From Nosema muscidifuracis (taxonomy: Eukaryota > Microsporidia > Nosematidae): a stretch of 64,000 nt of DNA. Below, in pieces: positions 28,724-38,440 of this stretch. Where the stretch lies: contig JAIOKI010000017.1 of NCBI GenBank assembly GCA_028335825.1, positions 310,001 to 374,000 on the forward strand, in the 5' to 3' direction. A model generated the notes under the pieces. It had not been told where the DNA came from. It was given only the letters and a program-made list of their open reading frames with translations, and made no database searches. Position 1 is the stretch's first letter, and each line of letters begins with the position of its first letter. Position numbers and translations under genes: made by a program.

Positions 28724-30494
28724 GGGATGAAAATGTTTTTTTTATTTAATTAAACAAATCTGAAAAATTAATTAAAAACAAATTGTTTGTTCTTAAAATA
28801 TCCCAAAACTATAAATTTATAAGAATTATTGAGTTATGATATGATAAATTTGTTCTTTTTTGAGTCATAAATATTTCAAAATTCGAAAAAAATTTCAAAA
28901 AAAAACTAATGATTAAGTCATTTTTTAAAAAAATTTTAAAGTTTACTATTTAATGTTTGTATTTTAATAGGTGGAATTAATTCTTAATTAAACGTTTTTA
29001 ATGACATTCCTTCTTAAAAAAATTTATTTTATATTTTTATGAAATTACATACAAAAAAAGGAATATGACAAAAAAAAAAATTATTTAAAATGATGTATAT
29101 GATGTGATGAAAAAAATATAAATATCAACAAAAAACATGTTTATATATTAAACAAGCTTCTTAAGTACAGATATAGCTAATATAAAAATACAGTTTAATA
29201 AATAGATCAATAATGCAAATATTTTTTATAAGTATGCTTTTAAAGTAATCGATTTATTGCTAAGATTTAATTAGAGGCAGAAGTCAAATTACAACATAAA
29301 ATACTAGCTTTAATAAATAGATTAATAATGCAAATATTTTTTATAAGTATGTTTTTAAAGTAATCGATTTATTGCTAAGTTTTAATTATAGGCAGAAGTC
29401 AAATTAAAATAGAAATTACTAGCTTTAATAAATAGATTCAATAAACATATCGAAAATATCACTTCAAGAAATTAATATATAATTGAAACTGATGTAAAAA
29501 AATTCAGAAAACGCTAATACGATAGAGCTCAAATAATTTGGGGTTTTAATACAGTAAATAGGTTACAAAGATAAACTTAAATTGAATTAAAAAACACATT
29601 TTTCTTAGAAAACCCATAACAAGATTATTTATTCTGATTCTGAAAAGTTATTGTGATCTTAAAGAAGATTCTATTTGTGTTTAATTCATATTAAATTTTA
29701 TATGGTAAACTGGCTAGGTACGGTTCTTTGAATTGCTTCATTTACGGATAATCTCCGCTCCGCTTTTAGTTCTTAATAAGATTGAAATTCTGTATCTGTT
29801 AATGAGTAGGCTTTTTAGAGTTATCTAAAGCACTATAAATCAAAAATATGTTTCAAAATGATTATCTAAGTCGATCTCATTTCTATATTGGTTACAGAAT
29901 TTTGTAATTACTTTATCATATAAGATTTAAATTTATCTCTTACTTGAATGGCAATCAACAATAATTTATTAAGAGATCCTACTTGTAAACTGGCATCTGG
30001 CTGCTTCTATGAATTTATTCATATAATATTGTTATTTTCTCTGTTTCATTCCCCTTTTTGGTCACATTATCAATGTTAAAAAGTTATAATAATTAAAAAT
30101 AATCTAAAAAGCAATATAAATTAAACTAGCATCATCTTTTATTCTTTTTGTATTCACAACCCATGTCAATATATTAATAGATGACGTCAAAGTGTTTAAG
30201 TTTTTAGTTTTCATTATTACTCTTGACACTTCTTATCTGATAGGAAATATGAGTATATAGTTTGGACTTTTTTCTAATACTACATATGATTTTTTTCTAT
30301 AGTTCAAATGTGTTACTTTTTTAAGAAAAAAAATCATTTTTATCTATTTCTATCATAGCTATAAAGTTTTTTAACAATATCAACATTGTTCATTCTAAAT
30401 AAATGATTCAATTAAAAGTAATAAATTAATTTTTTATTAAAAAAACGTTTTTAATTAAATAAAAATCAATAAATATCATTTTTAAATTAAACCC
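28724..30494. other. Gene-poor 1.77 kb island, possibly decayed sequence
   Basis: No frame longer than about 60 codons. It contains the 115 bp tandem repeat at 29194-29445 and a patch of more balanced base composition around 29700-29790, with short open stretches on both strands that do not join into a recognised gene. One TGACGTCA palindrome lies at 30182-30189. The last about 97 bp (30398-30494) belong to the inverted duplication. Confidence 0.55.
29194..29445. repeat. 115 bp tandem repeat, two copies plus a fragment
   Basis: Units start at 29194, 29309 and (partial) 29424 with tttaataaatag. Within each, aataatgcaaatattttt and taatcgatttattgctaag are conserved. Units differ by about ten changes. 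Confidence 0.88.
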
Positions 30495-31448
30495 ATGATA
30501 TTTCTATTCTTTCTTCTACGATCATACACAGTTGATACTTCATTAATGAAATATGCAGATGATTTAGTAGATCATGTATTTAAGATGAATGATGAAAAGA
30601 AATATTTCACTTTTAATATTAAAAAAACAGGTATACACTCAATACTTATAGACGAAGACTATATTACAATACGAATATCTTCACCTAAATTTTTTCACGA
30701 AATGGAACTAATACGATCAACTGATAGAAATACAAGTATAAAAGAAATAATGAACATTCTTACAAAATATAAAACAGATGATGATATTTTATGTATCACA
30801 CATATAGGAGGAAATTTATTTACATCAGATGATCTTGTTAATATATTTAAACGTTCTTACAAACAAGTTATAACTAATTATTCTCTATTCGATGGACCAT
30901 CTACATTTTATGAAGAATCTCAAGTTGGGTACTACGAATTTGACAACATACTGTACTTCCATTTTAATACAATAAAATCTAAAAAACATTACGGCTACCA
31001 ATGGAATTCTTCTGAAACAGAATTCTTTAATCAAGCTGTTATAAATTTTTTAATAAACGATCCAAGATGTAGTATCAAATCTGAAAATATTCTTAAAAAT
31101 GTTATTAGCCGAGTTCCTATTTATAAATTTATATTCAGATATCTTAACAGAAATAAGAATGAATTATACAACGTAGATTGGTTAATTAAAGATTTAACTG
31201 ATAATTATGGAATAACTTTTAATCAAAATGGGACTGTAAATACGGAAATGATTGGGACTGATAATCTAGGAAAAGATAGATTTTTACATTCCATGGCAAT
31301 TGCATTATTTGAATTTCTTAAATTTTTTAAGTCGAATATTATTAAAACAGATACAAGAGAAGACGGTTCTATTGCTTTATTATTTTTTACTTTAGAAAAT
31401 GATCAACAAGCTTACGAAATATTTTTGTACAATTTATTAGTCGATTAA
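30495..31448 (+). CDS. Lineage-specific secreted-family protein, N-terminal part (copy 1)
   Basis: A 317-codon frame with an N-terminal hydrophobic stretch (MIFLFFLLRSYTV) that looks like a signal peptide. It aligns along its length with the N-terminal half of the 527-aa neighbour at 32431-34014: shared blocks include LIDE.YI.I.I, the ..GGNL...D, VGY.E..N.L.F and the FF..AV...L..DPR..IKS region. The TAA at 31446-31448 falls in the middle of the alignment, and the same reading frame continues downstream, so this is probably half of a split gene. ATG directly follows ACCC, as in active genes here. No known domain recognised; possibly a secreted host-interaction protein. Confidence 0.6.
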   Translation: MIFLFFLLRSYTVDTSLMKYADDLVDHVFKMNDEKKYFTFNIKKTGIHSILIDEDYITIRISSPKFFHEMELIRSTDRNTSIKEIMNILTKYKTDDDILCITHIGGNLFTSDDLVNIFKRSYKQVITNYSLFDGPSTFYEESQVGYYEFDNILYFHFNTIKSKKHYGYQWNSSETEFFNQAVINFLINDPRCSIKSENILKNVISRVPIYKFIFRYLNRNKNELYNVDWLIKDLTDNYGITFNQNGTVNTEMIGTDNLGKDRFLHSMAIALFEFLKFFKSNIIKTDTREDGSIALLFFTLENDQQAYEIFLYNLLVD

Positions 31449-31490
31449 ACAAATGGAAAAACCAAATTGATACTTTTTGTTTTGTACCTA

Positions 31491-32000
31491 ATGAAAGTTC
31501 TTGATTATAAAGAAATATCTGAGGTATACACAACAAATTTTTTTAAAAACTATAAATGTATAACTTCTTATGATGAAGTACCCAAAAAAGGTCTATTATA
31601 TGATCTTATACAAAAAATTAAAAAAACTCGATATCTTAAATTTTCTCCATTACGAATAGTTTTTATGATATTAACTATTGGCAGAATAGATAAAGAGATA
31701 AAACGATCAAGGAATTTTGAAAATAGTTCAGAAAATTTATTTAATTTTTTGGATGTTTTTGTTACAGATAACGAAGATAAAGAAATTTATCGAAAGAATT
31801 GTATTAGATTGTTCATGGAATTTTTTGATGATTTTAGTGTTCTTACTGATGTTCGAGATATTCTTATACATGGCACTTTATTCATTATCAATAACAATAT
31901 TTTACTGAAGGATGATTTGAAATTTGTATCTCATTCGTATAAAACAAATTTGACAAATAAAGATAAAGAAAATGCGATAGTAAGATTTAATTTAAAATAA
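31491..32000 (+). pseudogene. C-terminal part of the split secreted-family gene (copy 1)
   Basis: This frame is in phase with 30495-31448 and aligns with the C-terminal part of the 527-aa paralogue: KKGLLYDLIQKIKK against KNTLFYELIMKIKN, FSPLRIVFMIL against ESPLKMLFIVL, and NNNILLKDDLKF near the end. The first ATG is at 31491 (the frame is open from just after the internal stop), and it has no CCC motif of its own. So it is either dead sequence, or expressed only if the stop is bypassed. If translated alone it would be 169 aa with no signal peptide. Confidence 0.55.
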
Positions 32001-32007
32001 ATATTTT

Positions 32008-32430
32008 AACTAAAGATAATGTATAAGTTTCTAATTAACAATATTAGATTTATAAGTTGAAACAAACATATTTTATTTGTAAAAAATTAAAACACAATTA
32101 AATATTTTTTATTAAGAAATAATATAACGATGTCATTTTTTATTAATTCAAATAATTTAATTAAATTATGAAAATGTTTACGTTTAGACTTAAGTACAGA
32201 AAATTTCTTAATTTTTTCAGATGTTTCATCTCTAAGAAATCTTTTTAAATTATTTTCTCAATGCTATCAATTATTCATTTCTTCTGTTCAAAGAAATACT
32301 TTTAAGACTTTTATTTTAATTATTATAAGTATTTTTATATATTTGATATTCAATTTATCGTCATTTCAAATTACTAACTGAATAATTACGTATTTCATTA
32401 AAAATTAATTTTAATATAAACCCCTTTTTG
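32008..32430. other. Intergenic with a short minus-strand coding remnant
   Basis: From about 32085 to 32320 the minus strand reads as an open lysine-rich stretch of some 50 codons (includes LRDETSEKIKKF) without a start codon, joined at its 5' side by a shift to another short open stretch. It looks like a decayed gene end. The promoter of the next gene (CCCC) is at 32421-32424. Confidence 0.4.
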
Positions 32431-34014
32431 ATGATGTTACTTGTTTTTTCTATCAATCTAATACGTACTTTAAATGATTTCCTACCCGAATATACATTGA
32501 CAGTAATCCGCAATACAAATTATATTTTAGATTCCAATATGTATTCTCTAATAAATCCTTGTGAAGATACCATTCATACTGTACTAATAGACGAATTTTA
32601 TATAAGTATAAAGATTATAAACAAAAATGTTAGAATTTTACATGAACTAGTACCTACTAGTACTAAAAATCAAACACTTAGAAATATTTACGATATTTTA
32701 ATTAAAAAAGTTACCAAAGATTCTGTACTAATAGTTTCACAAGTTGGTGGAAATCTAATAAGTATATATGATGTAATGATTATTTGTGGTAAATATTACA
32801 AGACATGTGTTTATAATTTTAATATGTACAATTCTTTAGAAAAATTCTATACAACAAATTCAGTAGGTTATCATGAGTATAATAACGTATTACATTTCAG
32901 TATGATGAATATTATAAATAATAAAAATTATAAATTAATGAAATGGTCCACATCTGATATGAAATTTTTTGATGAAGCAGTAGTATCTTATTTATTATCA
33001 GATCCTAGATGGAATATAAAATCATATAAAATTACATCAGATTTTATTAAGTATATAGCTGTATACAAGTTTATTATAAGATATTTAAGTAAAAGTACAG
33101 AAGAATTTTGGGATTTTAGTAAAATATATGAGACAAAAAATGATTGTATAAAAATATTTCCTTATTCGTTAAGTAAGAAATGTTTAATCGTTAAAAATAA
33201 GGAATGTATAATTTTTAGAGATAATAAAATGGATGTATTTCCATTTTTTATACCAATTTTTTCATGTGTAGATTTTGTTATACATTATATTTCATTCTTA
33301 AATAATATTTCAGTAAACGAGAGAAATTTCTTTATCTTAATGTTTTATAGTATTTGTATTAGAGATGAGTATATAATTTTGTTACATAATATTTTATCTT
33401 CATCTGATAATTTTAAATTTTTTTTTATGCTTAACCTACTGCACCTACTAGATGTACTAGAATTTGAAGATTTGAAAAAATATTTAGATAATTTTCCATA
33501 TCAAAATAAAAAAATAGATGATATTAAAGATATACAAAAGAATACTTTATTTTACGAATTAATAATGAAGATTAAGAATAATATGCCTGATAAAGAATCT
33601 CCTTTAAAAATGTTATTTATTGTTCTTTTATATGAAGGTATAGAAACTCAACTTGAACCAAATATAGAAAAATCACCATTCTTTGAATATTTATATATTA
33701 TGACTCAAGATCATTCTTTAGAATCATTTAATTCTGGTGAATTATATGAAAGTATTATTAAACCTGGATCAGTTTATTTAGATACTACTTCTGAGGAAAT
33801 AATTAATAGATCCATCTTTTATGGATTATTTTCTGATTTTAATGTTTTATTAGATATTATAGATAATTTTATTAATAGTCAGTTATTTATTAATAATAAT
33901 ATTTTAATGAAGAATGTTTATTTTGAATTTTATGGTCCTTCACATTTATCTAGAAAGACCTTAGAAGATAATAGAAAGATTTATAATAGATTTAATCAAA
34001 TAATGGAAGAATAA
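32431..34014 (+). CDS. Lineage-specific secreted-family protein, full length (527 aa)
   Basis: The intact paralogue of the split genes at 30.5 and 56 kb, with overall low identity (roughly a third by eye) but shared order of blocks. The N-terminus (MMLLVFSINLIRTL) looks like a signal peptide. Conserved motifs are LIDEFYISIKI, VSQVGGNL, VGYHEYNNVLHF, WSTSDMKFFDEAV and LLSDPRWNIKS. The rest is helical and hydrophobic-rich, without clear TM anchors after the leader. The start is ATG 32431, immediately after CCCCTTTTTG; a TTG at 32428 was rejected. I recognise no catalytic motif. A secreted, parasite-specific function is an inference from the leader and the local duplication. Confidence 0.72.
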   Translation: MMLLVFSINLIRTLNDFLPEYTLTVIRNTNYILDSNMYSLINPCEDTIHTVLIDEFYISIKIINKNVRILHELVPTSTKNQTLRNIYDILIKKVTKDSVLIVSQVGGNLISIYDVMIICGKYYKTCVYNFNMYNSLEKFYTTNSVGYHEYNNVLHFSMMNIINNKNYKLMKWSTSDMKFFDEAVVSYLLSDPRWNIKSYKITSDFIKYIAVYKFIIRYLSKSTEEFWDFSKIYETKNDCIKIFPYSLSKKCLIVKNKECIIFRDNKMDVFPFFIPIFSCVDFVIHYISFLNNISVNERNFFILMFYSICIRDEYIILLHNILSSSDNFKFFFMLNLLHLLDVLEFEDLKKYLDNFPYQNKKIDDIKDIQKNTLFYELIMKIKNNMPDKESPLKMLFIVLLYEGIETQLEPNIEKSPFFEYLYIMTQDHSLESFNSGELYESIIKPGSVYLDTTSEEIINRSIFYGLFSDFNVLLDIIDNFINSQLFINNNILMKNVYFEFYGPSHLSRKTLEDNRKIYNRFNQIMEE

Positions 34015-34913
34015 ATTTTTAGATATTAATTTAATTTTTATGTACTAAATTTTGTAATTAATCAATCATTTTAGTATTTATTAATACTAAAATTCACAAT
34101 TTATAAAAATCTTTCCAAGATAATTTTACAATTTTCTAATTAAGTTCTGCCTTTTAGAAATTAATCATGTTCAGTCTTATTTTTAATTTGTATTTAAGTG
34201 TAAATAAAAATCATAATTATTTATTGTGACATTTTGATAACTCAGATAATATTTATTTTAAATATTTTCACTTTAGCTTTTGTAATATTAAAAATAACCC
34301 TTAACTTACATTAAATTAACAGTACTTGTTTAGTAATACTGCTTCTCAGACTAATAAAATATGTTAGAATTGCTGTATTTTTAAAATACTTGGATTTATA
34401 CAAGAATTAAAAAATAATTTATTAAGATAAAAATAAAACTTACATTTAATAATTAGTGAAACACTAGCTAAAAAAATTAATTAATAAATTTTAAATACAA
34501 TATTATGATATATAAAATACAAATGAAGTTAATTTTTACAAATGATAAATTTTCTATCTTTTATTTTTTAAGTACTTTTAAGTCTACTTGAATCTCAAAA
34601 CTCTAGTTATTATATTTTTTAAATAGTTATCTTTTTTTTTTCTTAAAATTCTAGTTATTATATTTTTTAAACAATTATCTTTTTTTTCTTAATTTTCAAA
34701 TTTACTACATATTTATTTCTCAAAACTAAATATAAAATTTATATAGCTATAGATAGAATTATAATAATTTTCTAATATATATTAAAATTTTAGTTAAATC
34801 ATAAACATAACTTTCTTTATAAAATATATATTTTCCATTTTAAATTTACATCTAAACTAAAACTCATTCTATCTAACCACTATTTCGTATATAAAATATT
34901 TTTTCTCTAACCC
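34015..34913. other. 899 bp AT-rich intergenic
   Basis: No ORF or RNA gene seen. A 46-48 bp unit with ctagttattatattttttaaa and then tatctttttttt is present twice in tandem at about 34600-34692. ACCC precedes the next start. Confidence 0.55.
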
Positions 34914-35506
34914 ATGTCTCCCACTCGAAGACTTGCTTTAATAAATTGTACAGATATTTTTCCTTTACTTGATATTATAGAAGATATTACTAAAGAATTT
35001 ATTATAAAAAAATGTACTTCAAAAGCTGGGAATATTTGTTATCTAGTGGAATCAGATATAAATAATAATATTGAATTGTACAATGTACTTAATAATTTGG
35101 ATTTAGAAGAATCTATTTTAGATTGTAGATTTGTAGATGATGAATATATTTTTAAAGATGAGGAAGTTTTTGATAATAAAAATTATAATAATAGTATTGA
35201 TAGTAAGAATGATAATAAAAATATAGATAAGAATAGTATTGATAATAAGAATAATTATAATAAAAATTATATGGAGAATAATTTAATTGATAATAAAAAT
35301 ATAGATAAGAAAATAGTATTGATAATAAAAATATAGATAAAAATATTATAATTGATGATAAAGAATCTAATTGGTTAAATTTAAATGATGAAAGATTTTC
35401 TAAAATTTATTCTGATGTAGATTATTTTATTGACACATCTCATAATGATTATAAAAAGAATGGATTTCTTAAATATTTCATAGAAGAAAAAAGAAAAAGA
35501 AATTAA
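34914..35506 (+). pseudogene. Hypothetical protein gene with a frameshift in an N/K/D-rich repeat
   Basis: The first 85 codons encode a plausible folded domain (RRLALINCTDIFPLLDII ... CRFVDDEYIF), then an Asn/Lys/Asp/Ile repeat (SIDNKN, NIDKNSIDNKN). Near 35312, gataagaaaatag replaces the gataagaatag seen earlier in the repeat, a two-base difference that moves the frame and ends it at 35336. In the other frame a sensible C-terminus (SNWLNLNDERFSKIYSDV ... EEKRKRN) continues to a TAA at 35504-35506. Start is ATG after AACCC. I do not recognise the family. The shift may be real, a sequencing error in A-rich repeat, or length variation. Confidence 0.55.
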
Positions 35507-35537
35507 ATCATTTTTTACAATATCATAAAGTCTTTAT

Positions 35538-36002
35538 TTAAATATCTTCATGTATTTCATCTTCCTCTAAACTAATAGAATGTGTAATAACTCCTAACCC
35601 TAAGAAACTTATAAGTGCTAATACAGAAACTATTACTCCACTAAAGAATATACTGAATAAAATAACTAATCCTGCTGTTATTCCATTAGTAACACCCCTA
35701 GTAAATTTAAATCCATTAACTGTGGGTGTATTAATATTACAATACACACTTAATACTCCTATAGCTAGTAATAAAATAACTGAAGGTTTAAATAGAATAA
35801 AAATAAAAGTAAAAAGTATCACTGTAAATGAATAATAAGTCCTAAACTTATTCAAATTGTAAAATACTCTATTTCTTGCTATTTCCCATGTAGCAGGTAT
35901 AGAAGTCCTACTAAAATTGAAAAATTCTTTAGGATGTGTATCACTGTTAAGTAATTTTGTAATGCAACTATTCATGCTTGGATTCTGTGATTGCTCCTCC
36001 AT
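35538..36002 (-). CDS. YIP3: PRA1/Yip3 family prenylated Rab acceptor
   Basis: A 154-residue membrane protein that binds prenylated Rabs and helps displace GDI at ER/Golgi membranes. The PRA1 domain starts FFNFSRTSIPATWEIARNRV, then has FRTYYSFTVILFTFIFI and a second hydrophobic pair, giving two long helical hairpins separated by a short polar linker, and an acidic tail (LEEDEIHEDI). The frame runs on to a TTG at 36065, but ATG 36002 is preceded by GACCCCTCATCAG. Functionally it pairs with the GDI at 21.4 kb. Confidence 0.85.
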   Translation of the reverse strand: MEEQSQNPSMNSCITKLLNSDTHPKEFFNFSRTSIPATWEIARNRVFYNLNKFRTYYSFTVILFTFIFILFKPSVILLLAIGVLSVYCNINTPTVNGFKFTRGVTNGITAGLVILFSIFFSGVIVSVLALISFLGLGVITHSISLEEDEIHEDI

Positions 36003-36106
36003 CTGATGAGGGGTCTTTGTATTTTTATATTTAGAGTAACCAATAAAAAATAATTGGTGAAACAAAAAATTAGTTAAAAAAAATTAATTACTATAAAATA
36101 AATATA

Positions 36107-37993
36107 TCAATCAAGTATACCTCTATAGAATTCTACCATTTTAAAGTCGCCATATGTTTCTAATAAATCAATCTCCTTTTTTAATATGATTCTTATATTA
36201 TCATTAAGATAATTAGTAATATTAATTATATAAATACTTCTAAGAAATATATAAAGTCTTCCTTTACTACCATTCATAATAATATTTCTTTCTAAACATG
36301 TATCAGTAAAAATTCCTCTATTATGTGCTTCTATTATAACATTTTTACTTGTACATACTTCAAGCAATAATTTAATTTCCTTATTGGATAATTCATTAAT
36401 ATTCAATCTTATAAAAATTTCATCTTCTAAATCTTTAAGAGAATACTTTATAGAATAATCATAGAATAATACTAAAATATTAAATGAAAGATCTTTGTTA
36501 TCTTCAATACATCTTTTATACATCTCAAATATATCATAAATACTTATAGAAATATATTCTATTGTTAATATATAAATATAAACTAGTTCTAAAATTTCAC
36601 CTTTTAAAATACGAATCATATCAAGATATTTTTTTGTATTAATATTTTTCATATCATCTATAATACTATTATAAGATATTTTAAATAACCAATCCTTATC
36701 TATTATAGATAATTTATTTATATTATCATAATTAATTAAATAATTATAAATTATATCATTTGGATTAAAATTATAAAGTAGTAAATAAGATAAACATACC
36801 TTAAATACACTAACATCTTCATATTTATATATATTAACAAGGATGGATTCTTTTAAGATATTCATTTTATCTTTTTTATATAACATCTCTAAAACTTTCA
36901 AATAATCTTCAGGAAGATTGAGATTGATAATCTTATTCAAAATCAAGGAAATATTATCTGAAGTTAATAAATATTCTATCTCATCTACTGGAAATAATAT
37001 TTCATGAATATTCTGATATATTTCATCAGCTTTAATTGTATAATCAATTTTGAAATAACTGAAATATAAAATATTTTGCATTAGATTTGAATCTAAAAAA
37101 AATTCTTGATAAGTTTTCTTTTTTTCGTCAAATTTATCGTAAAAATCTAAAATTCTTTTAAATTCTCTATTCTTATATAAAAAAAGAATAATTTCTTCTG
37201 TACAAGAATCTACTTCTAATTTAGTATTACAAGGTTCTATTAATTTTAATAAAATTTTCGTTCTATATTTCTCATTAAATACTTGTATTTTTCTTTTTAT
37301 ATTTTCATCTAATATCGACTTAATAATAGAAATATATTTAGATTTATCATTTTTATCATGTACTATTAAATATAACAAAATATTCAATTTAGAAATATTT
37401 TCTTCAAAATATAATCTGCATAATTCAATCTTAATATTAGATTTATAATAAGATAAAACCATAAGTTTATCAATAAATATATTTACATAATTTATATTAA
37501 GAAAATATACACAAAAATCATATTTTTCATTCTGAAAAAGATAATTAAAAAAATAACTTAATTCGTATTTTGTATCCATAGATTTAAAAAAAAGTTCAAA
37601 TTCTTCCATTGACATATAATTGGTATAAATTAATATATCATTAGGAAAAACTTTTTTGATAAATTTACTATAAAGTATTAATGCTACACTAGAAGGACTT
37701 TCTGTAATTATAATAAGTAAGTGTAAAATAATATCTTCAATAAGATTTGGTACCAATAATTCATCACGACTTAAGTACACCTTATACAAATAATTAAATG
37801 AATTTGTGTACTCCTTGAAATGATAATATTCTTTACCTAATATATAAAGTATTTGTAGTTTTATATGTAAAGGTTGTGTCTGACTAGATTCAAGTAATGT
37901 ATCAAGCATATGATAATAATTTTGATGATTAGTTTTTTTATTATTAATCTGTGCTAAGATTTCATAAGATCTATCATCCTGAGATTTTTCCAT
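36107..37993 (-). CDS. Hypothetical helical-repeat protein, 628 aa
   Basis: I do not recognise this gene. It encodes an all-helical protein with the look of TPR/solenoid repeats (IKLQILYILGKEYYHFKEYTNSFNYLYKVYL near residues 44-74 is TPR-like). Rich in Ile, Tyr, Asn and Lys; no signal peptide, TM segment or cysteine motif. Candidates are a large-complex scaffold (vesicle coat, TFIIIC, nuclear pore), but I cannot choose. It is followed by PRA1 in the same direction, with 104 bp between. Confidence 0.65.
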   Translation of the reverse strand: MEKSQDDRSYEILAQINNKKTNHQNYYHMLDTLLESSQTQPLHIKLQILYILGKEYYHFKEYTNSFNYLYKVYLSRDELLVPNLIEDIILHLLIIITESPSSVALILYSKFIKKVFPNDILIYTNYMSMEEFELFFKSMDTKYELSYFFNYLFQNEKYDFCVYFLNINYVNIFIDKLMVLSYYKSNIKIELCRLYFEENISKLNILLYLIVHDKNDKSKYISIIKSILDENIKRKIQVFNEKYRTKILLKLIEPCNTKLEVDSCTEEIILFLYKNREFKRILDFYDKFDEKKKTYQEFFLDSNLMQNILYFSYFKIDYTIKADEIYQNIHEILFPVDEIEYLLTSDNISLILNKIINLNLPEDYLKVLEMLYKKDKMNILKESILVNIYKYEDVSVFKVCLSYLLLYNFNPNDIIYNYLINYDNINKLSIIDKDWLFKISYNSIIDDMKNINTKKYLDMIRILKGEILELVYIYILTIEYISISIYDIFEMYKRCIEDNKDLSFNILVLFYDYSIKYSLKDLEDEIFIRLNINELSNKEIKLLLEVCTSKNVIIEAHNRGIFTDTCLERNIIMNGSKGRLYIFLRSIYIINITNYLNDNIRIILKKEIDLLETYGDFKMVEFYRGILD

Positions 37994-38440
37994 AAATTTT
38001 ATGCTATTTTTTTCTTTTTTATATTTTTTTGCATAAATTTGACTTTATGCTAAAATAAATTAAACTTGACTTATAAATGAATAGATAAATTTTTTATTAT
38101 TACAAAAATTAAGATTTAAATCACTCTTACAAATAGCCATAGTACAATTAAATTATTATATCAAAAATTAAGATTTAAATCACTCTTATAAATAGTCATA
38201 TTTAAATTAATCTTACAAATAGCCATATTTAAATTAAAATTAATAAATAAATATCTTTAATAATTCAAACATTATCAAAGCACAGAGAATCAGCTCAAAT
38301 TAAATTATATCAAAAGTTTAGATTCAAATTAATCTTATAAATGATTATTCAAATTACTCTAATAAATGACCTGATTTAAACTTATAAATGACCATTTAAT
38401 TATTACAAAAGTTATATTAAAATTAAAATTTACCTTTTAT
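37994..38440. repeat. AT-rich interrupted repeats between SEC24 and the helical protein
   Basis: Several copies of aaaattaagatttaaatcactctta(c/t)aaatag(c/t)cat spread over about 38100-38400 with degraded spacers. No ORF. Confidence 0.8.

Larger units (their letters stand above)
30398..32007 (+). repeat. Inverted duplication, copy 1 (1.61 kb)
   Basis: This block is matched in reverse orientation by 54645-56255. Within the coding part I count nine substitutions in about 1.5 kb (about 99.4% identity) and one small indel in the upstream flank. Identity stops sharply at both ends. It contains the promoter, CCC motif and the complete split gene of the signal-peptide family. Confidence 0.92.

Noticed and set aside
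28724-30494. Retroelement or DNA transposon in the islands
   Set aside because: No reverse transcriptase, integrase or transposase motifs; no terminal repeats were found around the inverted duplication.
38281-38300. cacagagaatcagc resembling the U6 ACAGAGA box
   Set aside because: No surrounding U6 stem-loops or other conserved U6 sequence, and it lies in a repeat region.
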